A stretch of 64,000 nt of DNA from CAIXSC01 sp046349935 (GTDB lineage: Bacteria > Planctomycetota > Planctomycetia > Pirellulales > Pirellulaceae): NCBI GenBank assembly GCA_046349935.1, contig JAXMBK010000016.1:1-64000 (forward strand), read 5' to 3'. Position 1 is the stretch's first letter, and each line of letters starts with the position of its first letter. This document shows, in pieces, positions 42,416 through 49,855 of this stretch. The position numbers were made by a program, and so were the translations under genes. The notes under the pieces are model-generated. The model worked only from the letters and a program-made list of their open reading frames with translations. It was not told the origin of the DNA and did no database searches.

Positions 42416-43432
42416 CTAGCTGTTCAAGTGGAAATAGCAGTGGATATGCGGGTAGCCGCGGAAGTACCAGACCAAGTCGGGTCCCTCGATCTGCCAGGTG
42501 TCCCAGACCTTGTCGGCGCCGATGTCGTACTTGCCGGCATACCACGAGACGTGCAACTGATCGACGATCTTCCGCCGCTCGATGGCGGAGATCGTGGCGT
42601 GAACGTCGTCGGCGCGGAACATCGCAAGCATGCCGCGCATCGTATCGACCAGCAGCTTCTTCTGGTCGTCGGTCAGCTCGGCGCAGTTTAAGCCGCGCGT
42701 CATCTGCGGCTTTTGGATCACCGTCGCGGGGCTCTCGCTGCGCGGTTCGAGTGCAACCAGCCCTTGTTGCTGCTGCTTACCGTCGAGCGCCTGCACGAAC
42801 TTGTTGAACAGGCGGCCCTGGTACCAATACGGGTTGCCCGGATGGTCCTTCGCCTCGTTGAAGTTCTCGCGCATGTTCGTCAGCGGATGCGGGTAATGTC
42901 CGTAGAAGATCGGGGCGCCGCCGAACCCTTGCCCCTTGTCGGTGTGCGCGTTGCAGCGGCGAGTGACGTGGTGGCCGGTGAAGATGAATTCAAAGTCCGC
43001 ATTCGCGGGCGTTCCAAAGAACCCCGCCGCAGGCGCGTTTTTCAATTCGCCATACTGATCCAACAGCACCTGCTCTTGAATGGCCGCTTGATGATCAGCG
43101 CTATGCAGCGAATCGAAGATCTTCTTGATGAGCTCCTGTTGTTCGGCGCTGAACGTCGCGGGGATGCGATGATCGGGATGGATGTACCACCAATTGCTGA
43201 CGTATTTTCGCCGCGGATGATCGGCGGGCAAACAGACCTTCTGCCGCTGCTCGTCCGAGAGACTTTTGTACAACTGCATGGCCAGCGAATCGCCGCCTTT
43301 TGAGGCGGCTGGCTTCGCGTCGTCCGCAGAGACCACGCTGCTTTTCCACGGTCGATGGTCGTCGAGCGCGACTGTCGCCAGCGTCCCGGCGCCTACCGTT
43401 TGAATCCACCGACGACGATTCCATAAGTTCAT
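42416..43432 (-). CDS. DUF3500 domain-containing protein
   Basis: 338 residues from ATG 43432. The N-terminus MNLWNRRRWIQTVGAGTLATVALDD is Tat-like (RRR before a hydrophobic run). The mature region matches DUF3500: PADHPRRKYVSNWWYIHPDH, SLHSADHQAAIQEQVLLDQYGELKN, ADFEFIFTGHHVTRRCNAHTDKGQGFGGAPIFYGHYPHPL, then CAELTDDQKKLLVDTMRGMLAMFRADDVHATISAIE. The family is exported or cytoplasmic in various bacteria with unknown function. It lies just downstream of the DUF1552 gene with about 87 bases between. Its TAG stop is next to the 42340-42411 palindrome. Confidence 0.85.
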   Translation of the reverse strand: MNLWNRRRWIQTVGAGTLATVALDDHRPWKSSVVSADDAKPAASKGGDSLAMQLYKSLSDEQRQKVCLPADHPRRKYVSNWWYIHPDHRIPATFSAEQQELIKKIFDSLHSADHQAAIQEQVLLDQYGELKNAPAAGFFGTPANADFEFIFTGHHVTRRCNAHTDKGQGFGGAPIFYGHYPHPLTNMRENFNEAKDHPGNPYWYQGRLFNKFVQALDGKQQQQGLVALEPRSESPATVIQKPQMTRGLNCAELTDDQKKLLVDTMRGMLAMFRADDVHATISAIERRKIVDQLHVSWYAGKYDIGADKVWDTWQIEGPDLVWYFRGYPHIHCYFHLNS

Positions 43433-43519
43433 CTCTGCCGCTCCTCGCCAACTGCTTCCCGCAAGCAATCCAACCCAGCCCGCCATCGTCCGTCATCAGC
43501 GAGACAAATGCAACCTGCG

Positions 43520-44803
43520 TCAAATCTCCGAAACCACGCCGCTGCTCGACCCAAACCGTTCGCGTTCGAGTCCCAATTGCTGCAGCATGCGCACGTAGAG
43601 ATTGCAGAGCGGTTTGTCGGCGGAGTCGCCGTACGACACGTGCCCCTGATGCTTGAATCCACCGCCTGCAAGCAGCACGGGAAGGTTTGACGAACTGTGA
43701 GCGGATGCGTCGCCCAGGTTGCTGGTGAAGAGCACCTGAGTCGCGTCGAGCAAAGACCGATCGCCCTCTGCCGTTTCAGTCAATCTGCCCAGGAACGTTG
43801 CGAATGTGGCGAACTCGTGGTCTTCGTAACGCGACAACTGCTCGATTTTGGCCGGATCCTTGCCATGGTGAGACGCGTCATGGTGCTGGATCTGAATGTC
43901 AGGCACATTGGAGTTGTTGTGTTCGTTCAGTCCCAAAACGACCACTCGCGTCGAGTCGGTCTGCAGCGCAAGGTGAATCAGCGACATCCACTTCTCTTGC
44001 TGACTGATCCAGTTGTGCGCCGGCTGCTGGAACTGCTCCAGCGTCAGCGACGGCTTGGGCTTTGGCTTGGTCGACCAGTACTCTTCGTGTTTCAATCGCG
44101 ACTCGGCTTCCCGAATCGAGTTCGTGAGGATCTCGATGCGCTGCCGATCCGACGCTCCCAGATCGCGAGCAAGCAATTTGAGCTGTACGCGCAAGTCGTC
44201 GAGAATGCTTTTTCCCTGTGCGAGCCGCTTCATCTCGCGACGCACTTCCTCGGGCGTGCCTTCGAGAAACATTCGCCGGAACACAACCCCGGGCTCGCCT
44301 TCGTGTGGAATCGGCACTCCCTTCTCGTTCCACGACAATGATTGACTCCACACTCGATTCAGCAACAGGAACGGAAACCGAGTTTCGGCGCCGATTGCTT
44401 GCGCGGCGACCTGATCCAGCGAGATCGAGTTATGAAGATCATGCTCGCTGAAATCCGGCACGCCGGTGAAGATGGCAGGCTCGGTGCCGTGCGAGTTCGG
44501 ATATCCCGGATGCCCCATCCCCGAGAAGACCGTGAACTGGCCGCGAAACGGCTCCAGGGTCTTCAGAAACCGCGTCGTCTCGAATTGGGGACCGGTCGCC
44601 TTAGGAACTAAATGGGAGTGGTACGTGCCCAGCGGTCGATGAATGAGCACCATGCGACGCGGCTGCATGGCGGCGACTTTCGCCCGCGCCGCATGGCTAT
44701 AGGCCGCGGGAATCATCGCGTCAAGCAACGGAAGTCCCAGGGCGACAGCGCCGGCTCGCAATACGGCGCGACGAGTCAGTCGCATTCGATTGAGAACATG
44801 CAT
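43520..44803 (-). CDS. DUF1552 domain-containing secreted protein
   Basis: 427 residues from ATG 44803 (ATG at 44785 is possible and begins the twin-arginine motif MRLTRRAVLRAGAVALGLPLLDAM more directly). A Tat signal (TRRAVLRAGAVALGLPLLDAM) is clear. The mature chain has the DUF1552 features: PRRMVLIHRPLGTYHSHLVPKATGPQFE, FLKTLEPFRGQFTVFSGMGHPGYPNSHGTEPAIFTGVP, SISLDQVAAQAIGAETRFPFLLL, and ASAHSSSNLPVLLAGGGFKHQGHVSYG. It is the downstream partner of the DUF1592-type gene, 15 bases apart, so cotranscription is very likely. This pair is widespread in planctomycetes and is often compared with the DUF1549/DUF1501 pair; function is unknown. Confidence 0.95.
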   Translation of the reverse strand: MHVLNRMRLTRRAVLRAGAVALGLPLLDAMIPAAYSHAARAKVAAMQPRRMVLIHRPLGTYHSHLVPKATGPQFETTRFLKTLEPFRGQFTVFSGMGHPGYPNSHGTEPAIFTGVPDFSEHDLHNSISLDQVAAQAIGAETRFPFLLLNRVWSQSLSWNEKGVPIPHEGEPGVVFRRMFLEGTPEEVRREMKRLAQGKSILDDLRVQLKLLARDLGASDRQRIEILTNSIREAESRLKHEEYWSTKPKPKPSLTLEQFQQPAHNWISQQEKWMSLIHLALQTDSTRVVVLGLNEHNNSNVPDIQIQHHDASHHGKDPAKIEQLSRYEDHEFATFATFLGRLTETAEGDRSLLDATQVLFTSNLGDASAHSSSNLPVLLAGGGFKHQGHVSYGDSADKPLCNLYVRMLQQLGLERERFGSSSGVVSEI

Positions 44804-44818
44804 GGCGGACGCCTCTCG

Positions 44819-47317
44819 CTATTTATGGGTAAAGAGGGGGCTTTGGACGACGGTATGGATCAGCGATCGAAAGCCGTGCTGCCGGCTTGTCGCTTCTTCG
44901 ACGATTCGCTCGACTTCCGCTCGATCGGCGAATTCAAGCGGTGCGCCGGTCGAATAGACGATCAGTTTCTCGGCCAGTGCTCGCGTCAACGCAGCAGGAT
45001 TCTGCAGAACGATCTTCTTATACTCGGCGAGATCCTTGAAGGATTGCCCCGCGGCGGTGGTCCCGTCGCACTCGACCGGCTTAGCCAGATAGATTTTCTT
45101 GCCGGGATATCTTGCCAAATCGACGTAGTCGACCCCCACTCCACCTTGCTTCACGCGATATCGTTCGCGCAGACCGCCGACGACATCGTAGCGTTCCAGC
45201 GCAAAGCCCGGCGGATCGATATGCACGTGGCACGACGCGCAAACGGCCTCATTCTTGTGTTTGTCGAGTTGCTCGCGAATCGTCGTGGCGCCGCGAATGT
45301 CGGGTTCCACCGCCTTCACGTCGGGCGGCGGGGGAGGAGGCGGTTGTCCTAAGAGCCGGTCGAGCACCCAGGCGCCGCGCTTCACCGGCGAGGTATAGCT
45401 GGCATTCGTGGTCAGCTTGAGAACGCTCGCATGCGTGACGACGCCTCCTCGTTGAACGTCGGCCGGCAGCGAGACACGACGCAGCTCGAGCCCCTCGACT
45501 CCGGCGACTCCATAGTGCTTTGCCAACCGCGCATTCAAGAACGTCCAATTCGAATCCATAAACGACGCGCTGGGCAGATCGCGTTGCAAAACCTCCCAGA
45601 AGAAGCGCCGAGTCTCTTCGGGCATCGCCCACGCCAATTGCTCGTCGTATTCCACGTAGATCTGATCGGGCTTCATGTCGTGGAATTTTCCTAGGTCGAG
45701 CCATTGGTCGGTGAACGCTCGGGCAAAGCGAGCAGCCTTGCGATCGCGCAACATCCGCTCCGTTTCGGCTCGCAGCACCTCGGACTGCGTCAATGTTCCG
45801 CTGCTAGCGACGCGATACAAATCTTCGTCAGGCGACGAATTCCAAAGAAAGCGAGCGAGGCGAGCGGCCAACGCGTAGTCGTCAAGTCTCCCAGGGCGCT
45901 CGACGTAATACAAAAACCATGGCGAGCAGAGAATCGCCTTATAGGCGGCATGCATCGCTTCATGGAACGGCACTCCCTGGGCTAGTTGATCATGCGCGAT
46001 CTTGACGTAATGCGTCGCCTGTTCGTCGGTGGGAGGACGACGGAACGCGTGCGGCAAGAAGGCGCGAATCAGCCGTTCCGAATCGCGTTGCGGATCGAGC
46101 GAATAGTGCGTCAGCGGGTACTTGGTGAATTCACCGCCCGGATAGGGCCACTTCTTCCAGTCGTCCGGAACCGGTTTGCCCGCCAGCGCGTCGGCGAGGT
46201 AACGCGACGGAACTTGCGGAAGATCGCCGAACAGTCGTTGATAGCCGATGCCCGCATCCAGCGGCCCCTCGAGTTCGACCCAATCGACCGCCAAGCCAGG
46301 GCCTGGAAAGTCGTCTCCCACCGGCGCGCCGTTTCGTTGCTTTGACAGATCCTGAAAAAATGGGAGCCCCATCCCTTCGACATATACCTGCTCGCCCGCC
46401 GGCAGCATCCGTTCGACTTCCAGGACGCGAGTCGCATTCGCCGGCGCATCTTGGATGTCGAGCAGATGTTCGAGCTTCTCGTGGCCGAAACGGTCGGTGC
46501 TGATCCGGCCGAGCAGCACCGGGATAGGTTGGCCATTGGTCTGAACGGCCCGCACGGAGGCGCGAATGCGATACCGCCCCGGCGCCGGCGCAGCGGGCGT
46601 CGTGACGCTGCCGTGTTTGTAGAGCGTCGCACACAGAATGATGGAATCGCCGTCGAAGCGCACAAAAGGCGCCGTTCCCTCGCGGTTTGGCTTTGGTCGC
46701 CCATCGAGGAACTCACGCCCCGTCCAACGCCGCGTAGTATTGACGAGCGGCCAGATTGGCAGCGCCGCCTCCAACGCCTGATCGGCCGCCTGCTGGTAGC
46801 GCAGTAGATGCGTGCTTGACGTCTCCAGGCTGCGGCTGACCGTATCGAAGCCGTGAGAGGCATTGTCTTCGGGCAACAACGGTTGGAGGGGAATGGCGAT
46901 GCCCAACAAGTCGTGCAAAGTCGTCTCAAACTCGCGCCGGTTCATGCGTCGCAGGGCGACGCGTCCCTCGGATCGTTGCCGAGCGGCAGACGTTTTGGTC
47001 AGTTGTTCTGCGAGCGCAACGACGATCTTCGATCGCTCGTCGTCCGACGGTTGCGGTGCGTCCGCGGGCGGCATTCGCTTGTCGCGAATTCGGTCGTGGA
47101 TGCGAACCCAGGTCGGACCCAGGTAGTCGGGTTCGAGCGTCGTCAGCGCGAGCTTCGCCTCCGGTGCTGCGCCGTCATGGCACGACGTGCAGTAGCGTCC
47201 GAAGAAGGCTTTCACGTGGTCCGCGGCAGGCTCCAACGCCGTCGCCGAACGACTGACGCCGACGATCGACAGCACGACGCACCAAGCAACTTGCCATGCG
47301 ATTCGAAACCGAAACAT
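44819..47317 (-). CDS. DUF1587/DUF1592/DUF1588/DUF1585 multidomain secreted protein with heme-type motif
   Basis: 832 residues with a signal (MFRFRIAWQVAWCVVLSIVGVS). CTSCH at 43-47 is a heme c motif in an N-terminal cytochrome-like segment. Then DUF1587 (LRRMNRREFETTLHDLLGI, about 123-190), DUF1595, DUF1592 (FHEAMHAAYKAILCSPWFLYYVERPGRLDDYALAARLARFLWNSSPD), DUF1588 (RGGVVTHASVLKLTTNASYTSPVKRGAWVLDRLLG, with a CASCHVHIDPPGFALE motif), and DUF1585 at the end (ALTRALAEKLIVYSTGAPLEF). The order is canonical for this planctomycete family. It forms an operon with the DUF1552 gene. Role in polysaccharide or other extracellular chemistry is suspected but unproven. Divergent from the SDR gene at 47441. 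Confidence 0.95.
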   Translation of the reverse strand: MFRFRIAWQVAWCVVLSIVGVSRSATALEPAADHVKAFFGRYCTSCHDGAAPEAKLALTTLEPDYLGPTWVRIHDRIRDKRMPPADAPQPSDDERSKIVVALAEQLTKTSAARQRSEGRVALRRMNRREFETTLHDLLGIAIPLQPLLPEDNASHGFDTVSRSLETSSTHLLRYQQAADQALEAALPIWPLVNTTRRWTGREFLDGRPKPNREGTAPFVRFDGDSIILCATLYKHGSVTTPAAPAPGRYRIRASVRAVQTNGQPIPVLLGRISTDRFGHEKLEHLLDIQDAPANATRVLEVERMLPAGEQVYVEGMGLPFFQDLSKQRNGAPVGDDFPGPGLAVDWVELEGPLDAGIGYQRLFGDLPQVPSRYLADALAGKPVPDDWKKWPYPGGEFTKYPLTHYSLDPQRDSERLIRAFLPHAFRRPPTDEQATHYVKIAHDQLAQGVPFHEAMHAAYKAILCSPWFLYYVERPGRLDDYALAARLARFLWNSSPDEDLYRVASSGTLTQSEVLRAETERMLRDRKAARFARAFTDQWLDLGKFHDMKPDQIYVEYDEQLAWAMPEETRRFFWEVLQRDLPSASFMDSNWTFLNARLAKHYGVAGVEGLELRRVSLPADVQRGGVVTHASVLKLTTNASYTSPVKRGAWVLDRLLGQPPPPPPPDVKAVEPDIRGATTIREQLDKHKNEAVCASCHVHIDPPGFALERYDVVGGLRERYRVKQGGVGVDYVDLARYPGKKIYLAKPVECDGTTAAGQSFKDLAEYKKIVLQNPAALTRALAEKLIVYSTGAPLEFADRAEVERIVEEATSRQHGFRSLIHTVVQSPLFTHK

Positions 47318-47440
47318 AGGCAGCTCTCCCCCTACCTCTCACACGTCCCACCTCCGCCGGCACGAGTCACATTGTATGCAAAGGAAGGAGCGAGTTAACT
47401 CGTCGAACATCGTGCGGTTTGGGTTTAGCGAGGGGAAATC

Positions 47441-48421
47441 ATGACTGAGTCGCTTCAGGGAAAACGCTATGTGATTGCAGGCGGGAGCGGCTTTCTGGGG
47501 CGTTCGCTTGCCGATTATTTGCTGGATCAGGGAGCGTCCGTCGCCGTCCTCACTCGCGAGCCTTCATCCAGCCGCTCCGGCGTAGTCCACATTGCTTGGG
47601 ACGGACGCTCGCTTGGAAACTGGACCGCCACGCTGGAGAACTCCGACGGACTTGTCAATCTTGCGGGCCGTTCCGTCGACTGCATCAAGACGCCCGACCA
47701 TCAGGATGAAATCTTGCGTTCGCGCGTGGAGTCGACGCGCGTCCTTGGCGTCGCGATGCGGCGGCTGAGTTCGCCTCCACCGGTATGGGTCCAGATGAGC
47801 ACCGCGCACATCTACGGCGATCCGCCGCGGGCAGTGTGCGATGAAGACTCGCCGGAAGGCTATGGTTTGGCCCCGTACGTAGGTCGAGCCTGGGAAGAGG
47901 CGCTGCGCGCGAGTGCGTTGCCGAATCAGCGAACCGTCGTGTTGAGGACCAGCTTCGTCATCGGACGCGACCGCGGTGCTGGCGGAGGTGCGATGAGCAA
48001 ACTTGGTTGGCTCGCTCGTCTCGGGCTGGGCGGGCGCGTCGGCAGCGGCACGCAAGGAATGAGTTGGATTCATGAACTCGACATGAATCGATTGTTCACT
48101 CGCGCTCTGACCGACGAATCCATGCACGGCGTTTATGTGGCGTCATCGCCGAACCCCGTGTCGCAGGCCGAGTTCATGCGCACGCTGCGGCGCGCCGTCG
48201 GCATGCCGATCGGCCTTCCCGCTTTCGAATGGATGGTGCGCATCGGAGCACCGCTACTGCTTCGGACTGATCCCGAGTTGGCGTTATACGGGCGCTACGT
48301 TCGCAGTCGGCGTCTCGCGGACGCCGACTTTGAATTTCAATTCCCGGAGCTGGCCGACGCGATTTCCGACGTACTGGTGCGACGACGCGAAGGCCATAGT
48401 TGCCCAACGCCAGCTTCATGA
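47441..48421 (+). CDS. TIGR01777 family epimerase-like SDR protein
   Basis: 326 residues; ATG 47441 with GAGGGG upstream. An NAD(P)-binding Rossmann motif GGSGFLGRSLADYLL (14-28) opens an extended SDR fold: GLVNLAGRSVDC, STAHIYGDPP, AWEEAL, TVVLRTSFVIGRDRGAGGGAMSKLG and SWIHELDMNRLF match TIGR01777 (YfcH-like). The C-terminal DUF1731 helix pair (MRTLRRAVGMPIGLPAFEWMVRIGAPLLLRTDPELALYGRYVRSRRLADADFEFQFPELADAI) is complete. The last dozen residues (VRRREGHSCPTPAS) run past the normal end of the domain and overlap the interrupted antisense gene at 48387-48599. The reaction is unknown; cytoplasmic. Confidence 0.93.
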   Translation: MTESLQGKRYVIAGGSGFLGRSLADYLLDQGASVAVLTREPSSSRSGVVHIAWDGRSLGNWTATLENSDGLVNLAGRSVDCIKTPDHQDEILRSRVESTRVLGVAMRRLSSPPPVWVQMSTAHIYGDPPRAVCDEDSPEGYGLAPYVGRAWEEALRASALPNQRTVVLRTSFVIGRDRGAGGGAMSKLGWLARLGLGGRVGSGTQGMSWIHELDMNRLFTRALTDESMHGVYVASSPNPVSQAEFMRTLRRAVGMPIGLPAFEWMVRIGAPLLLRTDPELALYGRYVRSRRLADADFEFQFPELADAISDVLVRRREGHSCPTPAS

Positions 48422-48599
48422 CGTCGTAGTCGGGTGCGTCTCCAGCCGCAAACTTCTGAACCACCTTGCCGTCCACCAAGATGCGATGAGCCGTTCTTGT
48501 CGCTCAAGCCGCACTTTGTGCGGTTTGCGACCGCCCATCGGCCGCTCCTACCATCGCGAAGGTTACTGCCACGACAAGCCCCCAAGACAGTCGAACCAT
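48387..48599 (-). pseudogene. interrupted small secreted-protein gene (in-frame TGA after the signal peptide)
   Basis: On the minus strand an ATG at 48599 has a textbook Shine-Dalgarno AAGGAG (48607-48612) seven bases upstream. The reading frame encodes MVRLSWGLVVAVTFAMVGAA, a signal peptide, then a TGA at 48504-48506, and continues in the same frame as ATRTAHRILVDGKVVQKF and GDAPDYDVMKLALGNYGLR, which looks like real protein sequence. The 31-residue product alone would be only a signal. The simplest reading is a degraded small secreted protein. Its 3' end overlaps the end of the SDR gene by about 35 bases. A sequencing or assembly error at the TGA is possible. No family was recognised. Confidence 0.5.
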
Positions 48600-48746
48600 T
48601 TCAAGACTCCTTGCAACAACATTGGGCGGTCGTGATTCCAAGATCCAAAGATCCAGGCGTGCATGTGCATGACGATCGCCGGACCGATCTGCAAGTCTGT
48701 TCGGGCGATCGTCCCCTCAGCAGGCGACGAACTTCGCCGTCGGCGG

Positions 48747-49829
48747 TTACTCCAGAGCCGCCATGGCTCGTCCCAATCGCTCGCCCGTCTCGTAGTAAGT
48801 TTCGGCGTTATGATTGTAGTGGTAGCCCTGATTTACTGGCGAAACGTCGGCCTCGCGCCACAAGTCGCGAACGTCGACCGCTTTCACGTTCCCCTTGAAT
48901 TCCGGGTATTTCCCCGCGTCGCCGTCCACCGCCAGCTGCGCTTCGGCGATCTGCTTCCCAAAGCCTTCCTGACCTGGATTTCCGCAGCCGGTCGCCAACA
49001 CGAACTTCGCGTTCGGGGCGTCGAAATCGCGGCGCAGCGATTTGATGAGATTCACCAGATTCAGCTCATAGCGGCTCGCCAGCGCTGCGTTTTGATCCTT
49101 GTGACCTTGCCACCAAACAAAGCCCGCGACGACGTACCCCTGGCCTTGATAGCCTTCGTAATACTTGTCGAGGCTTTGCAACACAGCCTTGGCGTGCGCC
49201 ACGTCCGCGTCATACTGCCGACCGGCGTACCACGGCACCGGCTTGGGTTCCTGTCCCTTTTCCCAAAAATTTGCGACATCTCGATAACCGGCGAACACCT
49301 TGCCGTCGAACTCGAAGCGTTCGCTGCCCGGCGGCAGCAAGTCCCAGCCCAAACTGCGATTTCCAATGCAGGCCTTCAGCAGTAACACGGGTTCGTCGTG
49401 CACCGTTCCCAGCACTTGCCCGAATCCCAACTCGGGGCCAAACGAACGATTGGGAGTCAGCCATTCATTGCGTGGGGCGCCGAATCGTTGCAGATCCTTA
49501 TAGTCGCCGCCGCGCTGGTCCATCACATGGACGTAACGCACGTCGCGTCGCACGGTCCAGTTTCCCGACTCGTCGACCAGATTCGGATACTTCCCCTTCT
49601 CTTTCACCAAGTATTCCAGCGAACCCTTGACGTCCTTCGGGCCGACTCGACCGAATCCCAGCATGTTGGATTGGCCCAGCATGATGTATACCTGGACCGG
49701 CTTGGAAAGATCGGCAGGCTTGCCGTCGGCGGGCGGAAGAGCAATGGGCGCATCGACGGCGAGCAGCGGCGCGCTGACGCACGAGGCGAATGCGAGTACA
49801 GTCAGAACTACAAAACTGATCGTCTTCAT
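48747..49829 (-). CDS. SASA-type carbohydrate esterase (sialate O-acetylesterase-like), secreted
   Basis: 360 residues from ATG 49829 with a signal (MKTISFVVLTVLAFASCVSA). The GDSL-like SASA fold is recognised by VYIMLGQSNMLGFGRVG (catalytic Ser in GQSN), a central EPVLLLKACIGNRSLGWDLLPPG block, and VVAGFVWWQGHKDQN. The catalytic Asp/His site near the C-terminus probably lies in YHYNHNAETYYETG. Such enzymes remove acetyl groups from sialic acids, xylans or other glycans; the glycan here is unknown. The gene is divergent from the five-heme cytochrome gene (gap about 26 bases, so promoters must overlap). Downstream on the same strand lies the interrupted gene. Confidence 0.9.
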   Translation of the reverse strand: MKTISFVVLTVLAFASCVSAPLLAVDAPIALPPADGKPADLSKPVQVYIMLGQSNMLGFGRVGPKDVKGSLEYLVKEKGKYPNLVDESGNWTVRRDVRYVHVMDQRGGDYKDLQRFGAPRNEWLTPNRSFGPELGFGQVLGTVHDEPVLLLKACIGNRSLGWDLLPPGSERFEFDGKVFAGYRDVANFWEKGQEPKPVPWYAGRQYDADVAHAKAVLQSLDKYYEGYQGQGYVVAGFVWWQGHKDQNAALASRYELNLVNLIKSLRRDFDAPNAKFVLATGCGNPGQEGFGKQIAEAQLAVDGDAGKYPEFKGNVKAVDVRDLWREADVSPVNQGYHYNHNAETYYETGERLGRAMAALE

Positions 49830-49855
49830 GCCGTAGGGCCTCAGGAACGAAGTGA

